Shown here: piece after piece, positions 35,962 to 45,411 of the stretch
How the letters are laid out: the number at the start of each line of letters is the position of its first letter
How positions within the stretch are numbered: the first letter of the stretch is position 1
Source of the DNA: an uncultured Mucilaginibacter sp.
Lineage (GTDB): Bacteria; Bacteroidota; Bacteroidia; Sphingobacteriales; Sphingobacteriaceae
Assembly (NCBI RefSeq): GCF_946481715.1
Contig: NZ_CAMLOV010000002.1
Location: 1-64,000 of the forward strand
Length of the DNA: 64,000 nt
Direction: 5' to 3'
Notes under the pieces: model-generated
The model's database searches: none
Told to the model about the DNA's origin: nothing
What the model saw: the letters and a program-made list of their open reading frames with translations, nothing else
Position numbers and translations under genes: made by a program

Positions 35962-37830
35962 GTGGATCAAAACATAGATAACAGGCATAAGGAGATTTTG
36001 TGGGATTTGCTGGCCAACCCGGCAGAGAATGGCCGGTTATATAAACACAATTTAGAACAGTTGGTGCAGGATAACCCGCAAAGCGGGCTGTTGCAGGTAA
36101 TGTATGCCCGCGCCACCCAAACGCCCGATGTACGCAAGGCATCTGCCTATTTTAGCCCAAAAGCCCTTTACAAGATATTGCACGACCCGGACGGGCTGCT
36201 GCCTGTAGCACGCGATAGGGTGAACAAAGCCCGCAATGGCAGCCAGCCTGCCGAGCCCGAAAACTACTTTAACATAGGCGCCGTTACCGAAGCTGAAACC
36301 ATAGAAGCGATTAGCGATGCCCCTGTTGCCGAAAACGAAAGTTTGGTAACGCAGGAAGATACCCAGCCCGTAAAAAACATTATACCAACGGAGGTATACG
36401 TACCGGAAACAGAAGAAGAACACCTGCTGGCACAATACCAGGAGGAAACAGCTGTGGCCACACCGGCAGAGGAGCCTGCGGAAGAAACGCAGCAACCAAC
36501 ACCTGCTGATACTGCACCGGCGGAACCTGATCATTACCAGGCGCCGCAGCCGGATGATTACCATACCCCCGTGACAGCGCCGCCAACAGAGCCTGCCCAT
36601 GATGCGGCTCCCTCACATGATGAAGCGGACGAAGAAGATGCGTTTGACAATCCGTGGGACCTATCGAAATTAGTTGAGCCCAACGAGATGCCTGTAGAAG
36701 AGGAGGTGGCGGGTACGCTGGCGGAAGCTGAAAAAACACCCGATACACAACCAGCCGCCGCCGCCGAACCCGTAGCAGCACCGGTGCCCGAAGAGCCTTA
36801 TATAGAAACTTACGACCACTCGCTTTCGGCTTATGAGCAGCAGGCGATTGAGCCGGCAGCTGCCGAGGAGGAAGTATCATCATTTGAGAGTTACCGCCCC
36901 GAAAATTTTTTCCATAAACAGGGAGATATTGAGGATGAGGTGTACGACGAAATAGTTAGTATAGACGAAATAGGCGTAGAAACCGTAAGCAATAAATTTG
37001 CGGCGGATATACACCCCGACGAAATAGAGGTTGAGGCCACCGGGGCCGACGAAGAAGCTGCCAATGCCCAGCAAAGCTATATAGATGACGAGACCGAGAA
37101 GCTGATATATGGCAATATTGCTGCTACCGATTATTTATCGTTTGATAAAAAACTGGATGAGCTGCGCGCCGCTACACCGCCTGTTGCAGCACAACAGCCT
37201 GCAACCGAAGCAACTGCTGCCCCAATAGCGCCCCTGCCGGCAGCATTGCCCCAGCCTGTAGCGCAACAACAACTTGCCGAAGGCGCCAAAGATGCCGATG
37301 TTATATCAAAGTATAACGACGACACCCTGCCTTACAGTTTTATGTGGTGGCTTGATAAAACACGTAAAGAGTATGCCGGCGTAAACCAGCCTTATGCAAC
37401 GCCGGAACACCCGGCCGCGCCCCTGGCCGCGCAAGGCGATGCCGCTAAAAAACCTGCATCTGACGAACTGCAACAGCAGTATTATGCCAATATATTCAGC
37501 CTTACATCTGTTAGCGGCATAGGCGAAATAGAACCAGCGCAGATAGCGTTTGACCCGGCCAAAAAAGAAGACATCATCATCGAACGCTTTATCCATACCG
37601 ATCCGCAGATAAAGCCCCTGTCGGCAGATAAGCTGGATAACGAAAACAAGGCTAAAAAAAGCTCGGAAGACCAGGATGCCCTGGTGACCGAAACGCTTGC
37701 CCGCATTTATGGCGACCAGATGCTATATCATAAAGCGATAGCTACTTATAAAAAATTGATGTTGAAAATACCGGAAAAAAAGCTTTACTTTGCAGCCCAG
37801 ATTGAACAGTTAGAAAAGAAAATCAATTAA
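35962..37830 (+). CDS. Acidic conserved protein with low-complexity centre
   Basis: A 622-residue protein starting with GTG at 35962. The first 80 residues form a conserved helical region (EILWDLLANPAENGRLYKHN). The next 250 are rich in Glu, Ala, Pro and Thr and look disordered. The C-terminal 170 residues are again conserved (PYSFMWWLDKTRKEYAGV) and end in a TPR-like helical pair (TLARIYGDQMLYHKAIATYK). No signal peptide is visible, so it is probably cytoplasmic. Its place between lptE and secG suggests a link to the envelope or secretion. I do not know its function. Confidence 0.72.
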   Translation: MDQNIDNRHKEILWDLLANPAENGRLYKHNLEQLVQDNPQSGLLQVMYARATQTPDVRKASAYFSPKALYKILHDPDGLLPVARDRVNKARNGSQPAEPENYFNIGAVTEAETIEAISDAPVAENESLVTQEDTQPVKNIIPTEVYVPETEEEHLLAQYQEETAVATPAEEPAEETQQPTPADTAPAEPDHYQAPQPDDYHTPVTAPPTEPAHDAAPSHDEADEEDAFDNPWDLSKLVEPNEMPVEEEVAGTLAEAEKTPDTQPAAAAEPVAAPVPEEPYIETYDHSLSAYEQQAIEPAAAEEEVSSFESYRPENFFHKQGDIEDEVYDEIVSIDEIGVETVSNKFAADIHPDEIEVEATGADEEAANAQQSYIDDETEKLIYGNIAATDYLSFDKKLDELRAATPPVAAQQPATEATAAPIAPLPAALPQPVAQQQLAEGAKDADVISKYNDDTLPYSFMWWLDKTRKEYAGVNQPYATPEHPAAPLAAQGDAAKKPASDELQQQYYANIFSLTSVSGIGEIEPAQIAFDPAKKEDIIIERFIHTDPQIKPLSADKLDNENKAKKSSEDQDALVTETLARIYGDQMLYHKAIATYKKLMLKIPEKKLYFAAQIEQLEKKIN

Positions 37831-37840
37831 TAAACAAGAA

Positions 37841-38194
37841 ATGTACTTAGTTTTAATCATTATCACCATCATTATATGTGTCCTTTTAGGCCTTATTGTA
37901 TTAATACAAAACCCTAAAGGCGGTGGTTTATCATCAAATTTTGCAGGTTCATCGCAATTAATGGGCGTACAAAAAACCGGCGATTTCCTTGAAAAAGGCA
38001 CCTGGGTACTGGCTATCAGCATTATGGTTTTATCGTTGGTTATCAACGTATCGGTAAAAGGCGGTTCGCAAAAATCAGCAGACCCGGCCGAAAAGGAATT
38101 GATCAACAAAATGTCTAAACCAACAGGCCAAACACAACAGCCGGTAACTTTGCCTGGCCCTGCTACACAACCAGCCCCGAACAAAAAACCGTAA
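37841..38194 (+). CDS. secG: Protein translocase subunit SecG
   Basis: Auxiliary subunit of the SecYEG channel (117 residues). Two transmembrane helices (YLVLIIITIIICVLLGLIVL and TWVLAISIMVLSLVINVSV) flank the conserved cytoplasmic loop NPKGGGLSSNFAGSSQLMG. A short Pro/Gln-rich tail is typical of Bacteroidota. It follows the acidic protein by 10 bases and ends the operon at a strong terminator. Confidence 0.95.
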   Translation: MYLVLIIITIIICVLLGLIVLIQNPKGGGLSSNFAGSSQLMGVQKTGDFLEKGTWVLAISIMVLSLVINVSVKGGSQKSADPAEKELINKMSKPTGQTQQPVTLPGPATQPAPNKKP

Positions 38195-38212
38195 TATATA
38201 TTAAACGAATAG

Positions 38213-38244
38213 AAAAAGGCCTTGAGAGATCAAGGCCTTTTTTT
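38213..38244 (+). terminator. Terminator after secG
   Basis: The stem 38218-38225 pairs with 38230-38237, flanked by A-run and T-run, so it could work in both directions. Confidence 0.92.
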
Positions 38245-38431
38245 GGCTAAATACCGGCCCTGACATGATGACACCAACAGCAAAATTTGCAGGTGTATGC
38301 AGCAGGGCTAAAGCTGCAAGGCTGACAATAAAACAGTAAAGTATGCCAATGCAAGTTTATTTGGCGGCTTGGCATAATTGATGTGAAACCAACAGTGAAA
38401 ACTTAAAATTATAATTTCAAATAGTATTACT

Positions 38432-38728
38432 ATGTCATTAAACATTAAACCAAGTGCAGACAGGGTGGTTGTACAAGCCGCTGCTGCCGAAACTAAAACT
38501 GCTTCGGGCATCTACATCCCCGAGACAGCTCAGGAAAAACCACAAAAAGGTACTATAGTGGCTGTTGGCCCGGGCAAGTATGCCGATAACTCAGGCGCGC
38601 TTATCCCGATGACCGTTAAAGTTGGTGACGAAATTCTTTATGGCAAATATGCCGGTACCGAAGTTACCGTTGACGGTAAAGAGTACCTGATCATGCGCGA
38701 ATCTGATATCTACGCGGTATTTAATTAA
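38432..38728 (+). CDS. groES: Co-chaperonin GroES
   Basis: The 98-residue lid of the GroEL chaperonin. It shows the start [20 protein letters not shown], the mobile loop [16 protein letters not shown], and [11 protein letters not shown]. It precedes groEL by 127 bases, a gap holding an imperfect inverted repeat. I see no CIRCE element upstream; a heat-shock promoter is not recognisable from sequence here. Confidence 0.97.
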   Translation: MSLNIKPSADRVVVQAAAAETKTASGIYIPETAQEKPQKGTIVAVGPGKYADNSGALIPMTVKVGDEILYGKYAGTEVTVDGKEYLIMRESDIYAVFN

Positions 38729-38823
38729 GTTGTAAAAGGTTGAAATAGTTTTAAAAGTTAAAAAGGTTAAAATGTGATAACACTAACTTTTCTAACTCCT
38801 CCAACTTTTCTAACCCTTCTAAC
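38729..38823. repeat. Imperfect inverted repeat between groES and groEL
   Basis: Left arm 38729-38772 is made of units such as GTTGTAAAAG and GTTAAAAAG. Right arm 38783-38823 is made of the complementary type CTAACTTTT/CTAACTCCT. The arms pair at roughly two of three positions when G-U pairs are allowed for, with a short loop. The repeat begins directly after the groES stop and ends 32 bases before the groEL ATG. Confidence 0.7.
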
Positions 38824-38855
38824 TACAAATCAATCAATCAAAATTAAAAAAGACA

Positions 38856-40493
38856 ATGGCAAAACAAGTTAAATACAATGTTGAGGCACGTGACGCTTTA
38901 AAGCGCGGTGTTGATATTTTAGCTAACGCAGTTAAAGTAACGTTAGGCCCCAAAGGCCGTCACGTAATTATCGATAAAAAGTTCGGTTCTCCAAGCATCA
39001 CCAAAGATGGTGTTACTGTAGCTAAAGAAATTGAACTGAAAGACCCTATCGAAAACATGGGTGCGCAAATGGTTAAAGAAGTTGCATCAAAAACTGCTGA
39101 TATTGCAGGTGATGGTACTACTACTGCTACTGTATTGGCCCAGGCTATCGTTACTGCAGGTATTAAAAACGTTGCAGCCGGTGCAAACCCAATGGATTTG
39201 AAACGCGGTATTGACAAAGCAGTTGCTGCTGTTGTTGCCGACCTGAAAGCCCAAAAACAAGATGTTGGCGACGATTTCGGTAAAATAAAACAAGTAGCTT
39301 CTATCTCTGCAAATAACGATGAAGTTATTGGCGAGATGATTGCTGATGCGATGAAAAAAGTTGGTACAAGCGGTGTTATCACTGTAGAAGAAGCAAAAGG
39401 TACCGAAACCGAAGTGAAAACTGTAGAAGGTATGCAGTTTGACCGTGGTTACCTTTCTCCTTACTTTGTTACCAACTCGGATAAAATGGAAGTTGAGTTA
39501 GATAACCCATACATCCTTATCTACGATAAAAAGATCTCTTCGATGAAGGAATTGCTTCCTATCCTGGAGAAACAAGTACAAACAGGCAAACCATTGTTAA
39601 TTATTGCTGAGGACTTAGATGGCGAAGCATTAGCTACATTGGTTGTTAACAAGATCCGTGGCTCGCTGAAAGTTGCTGCTGTAAAAGCACCGGGCTTTGG
39701 CGATCGCCGTAAGGCTATGTTAGAGGATATCGCAGTATTAACCGGCGGTACTGTTATTTCTGAAGAAAGAGGCTACAAATTAGAAAGCGCTGACCTAAGC
39801 ATGCTTGGCCAGGCTGAGAAAATTTCTATCGATAAAGACAACACTACCATTGTTAACGGTGATGGTGATGCAGAGCTTATAAAAGGCCGTATCGGCGAGA
39901 TCCGTGCGCAGATAGAAACTACTACTTCTGATTACGATAAAGAAAAACTACAGGAGCGTTTAGCTAAATTAAGCGGCGGTGTTGCTGTTCTTTACATCGG
40001 TGCTGCTTCTGAAGTAGAGATGAAAGAGAAGAAAGACCGTGTAGACGATGCTTTACATGCAACCCGTGCGGCTGTAGAAGAAGGTATTGTTGCTGGTGGT
40101 GGCGTTGCCTTCATCCGCGCGGTAGCTGCTTTAGCAAACCTTAAAGGCGCAAACGACGATGAGAACACTGGTATCCAGATCATCCGTCGTGCTATCGAAG
40201 AACCTCTTCGCCAGATCTGCCAAAACGCAGGTGTGGAAGGTTCTATAGTAGTACAAAAAGTTAAAGAAGGTACAGGCGACTTTGGTTACAATGCCCGTAC
40301 TGATGTTTACGAAAACCTAATTGGTGCCGGTGTTATCGACCCAACTAAAGTTGGCCGTGTAGCATTAGAAAACGCTGCTTCTATCGCATCGATGCTGTTA
40401 ACCACCGAGTGTGTGTTGGCAGATGATCCGGAAGACGAAAAAGGCGGCGGCATGCCACCTATGGGCGGCGGCGGCATGGGCGGTATGATGTAA
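38856..40493 (+). CDS. groEL: Chaperonin GroEL
   Basis: The 545-residue ATP-driven protein-folding chamber. Conserved segments are [29 protein letters not shown] (ATP-binding), [14 protein letters not shown] and the C-terminal Gly-Gly-Met tail. Length is normal. Codon choice is strongly biased to a few codons, as expected for an abundant protein. It is paired with groES in the same direction. Confidence 0.99.
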   Translation: MAKQVKYNVEARDALKRGVDILANAVKVTLGPKGRHVIIDKKFGSPSITKDGVTVAKEIELKDPIENMGAQMVKEVASKTADIAGDGTTTATVLAQAIVTAGIKNVAAGANPMDLKRGIDKAVAAVVADLKAQKQDVGDDFGKIKQVASISANNDEVIGEMIADAMKKVGTSGVITVEEAKGTETEVKTVEGMQFDRGYLSPYFVTNSDKMEVELDNPYILIYDKKISSMKELLPILEKQVQTGKPLLIIAEDLDGEALATLVVNKIRGSLKVAAVKAPGFGDRRKAMLEDIAVLTGGTVISEERGYKLESADLSMLGQAEKISIDKDNTTIVNGDGDAELIKGRIGEIRAQIETTTSDYDKEKLQERLAKLSGGVAVLYIGAASEVEMKEKKDRVDDALHATRAAVEEGIVAGGGVAFIRAVAALANLKGANDDENTGIQIIRRAIEEPLRQICQNAGVEGSIVVQKVKEGTGDFGYNARTDVYENLIGAGVIDPTKVGRVALENAASIASMLLTTECVLADDPEDEKGGGMPPMGGGGMGGMM

Positions 40494-40529
40494 TATCAGG
40501 CCCCCAGGCCCCTGAAGAGGATAGTTAAA

Positions 40530-40615
40530 CAATATCGAACACCGAATACTGAACGCCGAATAATGAAGGAAAAAAACTTCGATATTGGATATTCGAAATT
40601 CATCATTCGATATTG
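40530..40615. repeat. Imperfect inverted repeat after groEL
   Basis: Left arm 40530-40568 and right arm 40577-40615 form an imperfect inverted repeat with a loop of about 8 bases. The outermost ten positions (CAATATCGAA) match exactly and others in part. Each arm is composed of units such as ATATCGAACACCGAAT. It precedes the groEL terminator. Confidence 0.75.
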
Positions 40616-40640
40616 AATAATTCTTTCTTAAGTTAAATTT

Positions 40641-40680
40641 AAAACCCCTGTCTATTTTATTAGACAGGGGTTTTATTTTG
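40641..40680 (+). terminator. Terminator after groEL
   Basis: A perfect 14-base-pair stem (40641-40654 with 40661-40674), with A-run before and T-rich sequence after. Confidence 0.93.
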
Positions 40681-40946
40681 GACACTATTTTGTCCGCATG
40701 AAACGGGTTTAACAGGCTGATAAACTGCTGTTACCGCATTTTTACAGGCAATTGTAGCGCGTTAGGTGAAATTTTCGTCATGATATTGTTAAACGGGTTG
40801 TTAGGCACAGCGTTTGCATACCCAACAGTAATATGAAAAACCTTAGAAACAAAAAAACGCAGATACACAGCCGCATAGTGGAGTGGGTACTGTTTAAAGG
40901 CCCGGAGCTATTCGTGGCCATATATAGCTAATAACTAAATTTTCCT
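40681..40946. other. Gap between groEL terminator and mscS
   Basis: About 270 bases with no recognisable RNA gene. It holds one small open frame (40833-40931, 32 codons, starting MKNLRNKKTQIHSRIVEW) with a fair start but no homology I recognise; I do not call it a gene with confidence. Confidence 0.25.
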
Positions 40947-40954
40947 TAATTTTG
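40947..40954 (+). promoter_or_regulatory. Promoter -7 element of mscS
   Basis: TAATTTTG matches TAnnTTTG and is 10 bases upstream of the mscS ATG, so the 5' leader is very short. Confidence 0.55.
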
Positions 40955-40964
40955 GCCCCTATCT

Positions 40965-41750
40965 ATGGAGCTAAAAGAATTCTATAACGCATTTCACGTT
41001 TGGTTAATACACAGGGGGCCTAACTACGCTGCCGGCATCATTGTTTTTTTTGTCGGGTTGTGGTTTATCCGATTTTTAAAGGGCCGCCTTCACAGCCGGA
41101 TGGACCGGAACGAAGTCCACTCCTCTTTGCGGCCATTCTTTTTAAGCCTTACAATTACCGCCTTATATATACTGCTTATCATATTTGTAATGAATATTAT
41201 CGGTTTCGAGCTAACCGTATTCACTACAATTATTGGTGCATTTAGCGTGGCAGCAGGTTTGGCCTTATCGGGCACCTTTCAAAATTTTGCCGGCGGCGTA
41301 CTTATTTTATTATTAAAACCTTTTGAAATAGACGACAGCATTATTGCCCAGGGGCAGGATGGCAAGGTTACGTCTATACAGATCTTCTACACCGTATTGA
41401 TTACAGCCGATAACAAAACGGTTATTATCCCCAACGGCAAGCTGTTTAACGAGGTAATTGTAAACGTAACCCGCGAAGGTAAACGCCGCCTTGATTTTGA
41501 AATAAAATTGGGATACGCTGCGCCTATTCCGCAGGTAAAACAAATCATCAATGATGCTATAAAAGCCATCCCGGCTATCCTGCACGAACCCGCAACCCGC
41601 GTAGGCGTAGTTGCCCTGGAGATAGACGGAGTAAGGTTTACCATAAACGTTTGGGTAGAACCCGCTAATTTCCTCACCACCAAAATAGAGCTGCAGGAGC
41701 GCATCGTCATCGGCCTTGCCGCTGCCGGGGTGAAGCTGCCGGGAATGTAA
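40965..41750 (+). CDS. mscS: Small-conductance mechanosensitive channel (MscS family)
   Basis: Membrane channel of 261 residues that releases solutes on hypo-osmotic shock. Three transmembrane helices come first. The pore helix and following region (GAFSVAAGLALSGTFQNFAG, then GVLILLLKPFEIDD) match MscS, and the C-terminal beta and alpha/beta domains follow (VIIPNGKLFNEVIVNVTREG). Length is near that of E. coli MscS. It is a single-gene unit ended by an inverted repeat. Confidence 0.94.
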   Translation: MELKEFYNAFHVWLIHRGPNYAAGIIVFFVGLWFIRFLKGRLHSRMDRNEVHSSLRPFFLSLTITALYILLIIFVMNIIGFELTVFTTIIGAFSVAAGLALSGTFQNFAGGVLILLLKPFEIDDSIIAQGQDGKVTSIQIFYTVLITADNKTVIIPNGKLFNEVIVNVTREGKRRLDFEIKLGYAAPIPQVKQIINDAIKAIPAILHEPATRVGVVALEIDGVRFTINVWVEPANFLTTKIELQERIVIGLAAAGVKLPGM

Positions 41751-41760
41751 TTTTAACCAT

Positions 41761-41880
41761 TTGTCATTTCGAGGGAAGCGCAGCGACGAGAAATCTTGTT
41801 AGACATGCACGGCGACTTTGCACGGCGAACTTTGCATTAACAACAAGATTTCTCCCTCGTTCCTCGGTTCGAAATGACAA
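41761..41880. repeat. Inverted repeat of the GTCATTTCGA type
   Basis: Left arm 41761-41800 and right arm 41842-41880 are inverted repeats whose outer (TTGTCATTTCGA) and inner (GAGAAATCTTGTT) parts match. The loop contains GCACGGCGA twice. It lies between convergent mscS and the DUF58 gene and may end both transcripts. Elements of this sequence type are, from memory, common between genes in Bacteroidota. Confidence 0.88.
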
Positions 41881-41900
41881 GTGGGTGAGTACTCTAACCT

Positions 41901-43247
41901 CTAAATTCTCTGCTTCGCCTTCAATTCCAAATACCTGTTGATGGTATTAATTGTTAAATTTTGCGGGGTGCTGAGGATGGATTGTATGCCATGGGCAGAT
42001 AATTCTTTTACGATGAGTTTTTTATCGTAAGCGAATTTCTCGGCAATGGTTTTGATGTAGATGCCTTCAACATCTTTGGCGGGCTGCTCGCTTACCAGTT
42101 TCAGTTCGGTATTCTCAAAGAAAACCACCAGCAGCAAATGGAATTTTGAAATCCGCTTTAAAAATGGCAATTGCCTTTGCAGGGCCGGCATACTCTCGTA
42201 ATTGGTGAAAAATACTACCAGGCTGCGCTGTTTTATTACGTTACGAATAGTGCTGTAAAGCGCCTCCATATTGGTTTCGAGGTAGCGCGTTTTCTCTTTG
42301 AATAATATCTCTAATATCTTATTGATCTGCGTGGGGCGTTTATCTGCAGCCAGTACAGCGCCTACCTTTTCGGCAATGGTTATCAGGCCTGCTTTGTCCT
42401 CCTTTAAAAGCGCAACGTTTGATAGCACCAGGCTTGCGTTAATAGCATAATCCAGCAGGCTTAAGCCTTCAAATGGCATCTTCATGGCGCGCGATTTATC
42501 TATCACGCAATACACCTGCTGCGATTTTTCGTCGGTGTAAGAGTTGGTCATTAATGTACCCTGCCGCGCCGATGCCTTCCAGTTGATGTTGCGGTAATCA
42601 TCGCCGGCAACGTAGGTTTTTATCTGCTCAAACTCCAGGCTTTGCCCAAGGCGGCGTATTTTTTTGATACCGATCTCGGTAAGGCGATTGGAGATGGCCA
42701 ATAGCTCGTACTTACGCATCTGCAAAAAAGAGGGGTACACCGGCAGTACTTCGGCCTGCCCGAAATTAAAGCGCCTGCTTACAAGTGCAAGCGGCGAGCG
42801 CACAAACACCCTGATGCTGCCAAACGCGTATTCGCCGCGTTTAAGCGGCCTTAAGTAGTAGGTGATGCGCTTGTGTTCGCCGGCTTTTAAAGCGGTTTTA
42901 AACAGCACATCGCGCCGCTGGAACTGCACCGGGATCTCATCTATTATCCCCGCAGCTACCGTAAACGGATACCGGTTTTCGATATAAATGCCCAGTTCAT
43001 TATCATCGCTGTTGCTCAGCCTTTCGGGCGCATGCCTTTTGGCAAAAATGGCACTGGGTATACGGTAAAGCAGTACGATATCTATAAAAGTTAGCGCCAC
43101 CACGGCCCAAAAGAAAACCATGGGCACCGCGCCAAGCCAGGGGAAGAAAAACGAGAATAAAAACAGCACAACGCTGCCGGCCAGCAATGCAAATAGCCTG
43201 CGTGTAAAAAACAAATTGGTGTAAAACAGATCTAAAAATTTCTTCAC
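41901..43247 (-). CDS. DUF58 (von Willebrand-like) protein
   Basis: A 448-residue membrane-anchored protein. Two N-terminal helices (LFALLAGSVVLFLFSFFFPW and a second) precede a beta-rich region. The DUF58 signature GDDYRNINWKASARQG lies near residue 220, followed by a von Willebrand-like segment (CVIDKSRAM). It is the last gene of the operon starting at 47974 and lies 6 bases after moxR. MoxR ATPases and DUF58 proteins are usually paired and thought to act together in protein maturation or stress response. Confidence 0.92.
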   Translation of the reverse strand: MKKFLDLFYTNLFFTRRLFALLAGSVVLFLFSFFFPWLGAVPMVFFWAVVALTFIDIVLLYRIPSAIFAKRHAPERLSNSDDNELGIYIENRYPFTVAAGIIDEIPVQFQRRDVLFKTALKAGEHKRITYYLRPLKRGEYAFGSIRVFVRSPLALVSRRFNFGQAEVLPVYPSFLQMRKYELLAISNRLTEIGIKKIRRLGQSLEFEQIKTYVAGDDYRNINWKASARQGTLMTNSYTDEKSQQVYCVIDKSRAMKMPFEGLSLLDYAINASLVLSNVALLKEDKAGLITIAEKVGAVLAADKRPTQINKILEILFKEKTRYLETNMEALYSTIRNVIKQRSLVVFFTNYESMPALQRQLPFLKRISKFHLLLVVFFENTELKLVSEQPAKDVEGIYIKTIAEKFAYDKKLIVKELSAHGIQSILSTPQNLTINTINRYLELKAKQRI

Positions 43248-43253
43248 CTGCGT

Positions 43254-44231
43254 TTATCGTGGTATCTCAATTTTTTGGATTATCTGGGCAATCACATCAT
43301 CCGGTAAAACGCCTTCCATTTCCTTATCGGGGGTAAGCATAATGCGGTGGCGCAAAACAGGGGCGGCCACTAAAATAATATCGTCGGGCGTTACAAAATC
43401 GCGGCCGTTTATGGCGGCCATGGCCTTGGCAGCGCTTACAATGGCCAGTGATGCACGCGGCGAACCGCCCAGGTATATAGAGCGGTTGTTGCGCGTTTCG
43501 TGGATGATCTGCGCGGCAAAGGCCAGTATTTTGGGTTCTACGTACAGCGCCCGTACTTGTTGGCGCAGGGCAATAATATCTTCGCCGGCCAAAACCGGTT
43601 CTATCTCGTTTAACTGGTCGGATGTTTTTTGCTGGTGTTGCTGCGTTACAATGGCTATCTCCTCCTCCAGCGATGGGTATTTGATCTCTATTTTGAAAAG
43701 GAAACGGTCAAGCTGCGCTTCGGGCAGGCGGTAGGTGCCTTCCTGCTCTACCGGGTTTTGGGTGGCCAATACAATAAAGGGTTCCTCCATTTTGTAGGTG
43801 TGGCTATCCATGGTTACCTGCCGCTCTTCCATCACCTCAAACAAAGCCGACTGTGTTTTGGCAGGTGCACGGTTTATCTCATCTATCAAAATAATATTAC
43901 CGAAGATAGGCCCCCGTTTAAACTCAAACCCCGCCGTTTTGGGGTTAAAGACCGAAGTGCCCAGCACGTCGGACGGCATCAGGTCGGGCGTAAACTGTAC
44001 CCGCGAATATTTGGCATCTATTGCTTTGGCAATAAGTTTAGCCGTAAGTGTTTTGGCAACACCGGGCACGCCTTCTATCAGGATATGCCCATCGGCCAGT
44101 ATGCCGGCAATAACCAGGTCGATAACGTGCTGCTGCCCTACAATTATTTTTGCGAGGGTAGTTTTTATTTGTTCAACAGCACTGCTAAGCTTGCCAAGGT
44201 CTGTTCGTTGTTCAAAGTGTTCATTTTCCAT
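43254..44231 (-). CDS. MoxR-family AAA+ ATPase
   Basis: A 325-residue AAA+ chaperone-like ATPase. It shows Walker A GVPGVAKTLTAKLIA, Walker B IILIDEINRAPAKTQSALFE, sensor-type ATQNPVEQEGTYRLPEAQLD, and a helical lid. MoxR proteins are thought to help load metal or assemble partner proteins with von Willebrand domains, here the adjacent DUF58 protein. It overlaps the DUF4350 gene by 11 bases, so it is part of the same transcript. Confidence 0.96.
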   Translation of the reverse strand: MENEHFEQRTDLGKLSSAVEQIKTTLAKIIVGQQHVIDLVIAGILADGHILIEGVPGVAKTLTAKLIAKAIDAKYSRVQFTPDLMPSDVLGTSVFNPKTAGFEFKRGPIFGNIILIDEINRAPAKTQSALFEVMEERQVTMDSHTYKMEEPFIVLATQNPVEQEGTYRLPEAQLDRFLFKIEIKYPSLEEEIAIVTQQHQQKTSDQLNEIEPVLAGEDIIALRQQVRALYVEPKILAFAAQIIHETRNNRSIYLGGSPRASLAIVSAAKAMAAINGRDFVTPDDIILVAAPVLRHRIMLTPDKEMEGVLPDDVIAQIIQKIEIPR

Positions 44232-45411
44232 GTGAGCCGGATTGGGTATAAAATTTTTCTATAAGCTGGTTTAGTAGTATAAGTTCATTGTCGTTTACCG
44301 CACTTTTTTGATTGATAGCGCTGATGGCGTTCACCAGTTTTTCGGCAAGGGGTTGCTCAATGCCGGTTTTATTGGTGAGGATAGGTATAAAATCTTTTTC
44401 ATAACTCACCGCCTTTAAGTTGAAAGCGGTACGCAAGTGCTCAGAAAAGTACATTATTTTTTTTGCGGCGATGTTAGCATTGTCGCGTTGCTCGTAATAT
44501 ACGTTCCCAACTACGGTAACAAACTCCAGCGTGTTGTTTTTTAAAGGCTCTACCACAGGTATAATGCGCTGGCGGCGTTTTACCTCGTACAATACAAAAA
44601 GCAGCAACGCAGCAAGGGCAATATAATAGGCCCATTTCAGTTCGGGGTGGCTAAAAAATACCCGTAAAAAAGAAATGTTTGCAGCCTCGTCTCCATTTTG
44701 GTATTGGTCCCAGTAAACGTTTTTGGCAGGGGGCAGGTATGATAGTGTTTTGGCGGCAAATTCCGCACCGTAAGATTGCAGTATATTGCAATTGGTTAGC
44801 AGTAAGGGGTTCGCCATCAGGTACAGGTTGCCTTTGCCAAATTTGTACCCGATGTAGCTTGGGTGCTTATATTCGTTTTGCCCCAGCACTACAGCTTTTG
44901 TGGTGTCGAATTTTTTAAAGTACCGGCTATTTACATTTGTGCTGTTATAAAAGAGGTAGTTGGTAGGGTTTTTTAACTGCGGGTTTGAGAAGTTAAAGCC
45001 AACCTGTTTTATCATTAATTCCGGTTCTGAACTAAGCTTTAAAGTATCTGTTATAAAACCGCTCCAATCCTTTGCCGCTATAAAAACCGAGTTGCCTGCC
45101 TTTATATATTTAAGCATGGCGTTAAAATCGTTCTTATCGATACTCACCGAGTTGGCGATGATAATGTAATTGCCGGGCTTTAGCGTACTATCCTTAAAAA
45201 CCTGGTAAGCCGAGCGGTTGGTAGTACTTAACGTGGCACCCGGGAAAATATCAGGCAGTTGGTGGTAAAGTATATAGGTGCCGTATGGTATCTTATCAGA
45301 TGCTTTTAAGGTATTTTCCCAATTAATTGCAAGGGGCCGGTTGTATTGCGCCACCAGGTAAAGTACAAGCAATACCGATGCGATGCCGAGATATATTTTG
45401 TATCCTTTCAT
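44221..45411 (-). CDS. DUF4350 membrane protein
   Basis: A 396-residue protein with an N-terminal transmembrane helix (LGIASVLLVLYLVAQYNRPL). The following domain has DUF4350 features (ASDKIPYGTYILYHQLPDIF and YIIIANSVSIDKNDF near the start). A second transmembrane helix lies near residue 265 (WAYYIALAALLLFVLYEVKR) and a helical C-terminus follows. It is encoded directly after the DUF4129 gene (no gap) and overlaps moxR by 11 bases. Function unknown; it is a constant neighbour of MoxR/DUF58 systems. Confidence 0.85.
   Translation of the reverse strand: MKGYKIYLGIASVLLVLYLVAQYNRPLAINWENTLKASDKIPYGTYILYHQLPDIFPGATLSTTNRSAYQVFKDSTLKPGNYIIIANSVSIDKNDFNAMLKYIKAGNSVFIAAKDWSGFITDTLKLSSEPELMIKQVGFNFSNPQLKNPTNYLFYNSTNVNSRYFKKFDTTKAVVLGQNEYKHPSYIGYKFGKGNLYLMANPLLLTNCNILQSYGAEFAAKTLSYLPPAKNVYWDQYQNGDEAANISFLRVFFSHPELKWAYYIALAALLLFVLYEVKRRQRIIPVVEPLKNNTLEFVTVVGNVYYEQRDNANIAAKKIMYFSEHLRTAFNLKAVSYEKDFIPILTNKTGIEQPLAEKLVNAISAINQKSAVNDNELILLNQLIEKFYTQSGSHGK

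Noticed and set aside
40833..40931. 32-codon open frame before mscS
   Set aside because: No homology I recognise, no clear promoter; kept only as a note in the gap entry.
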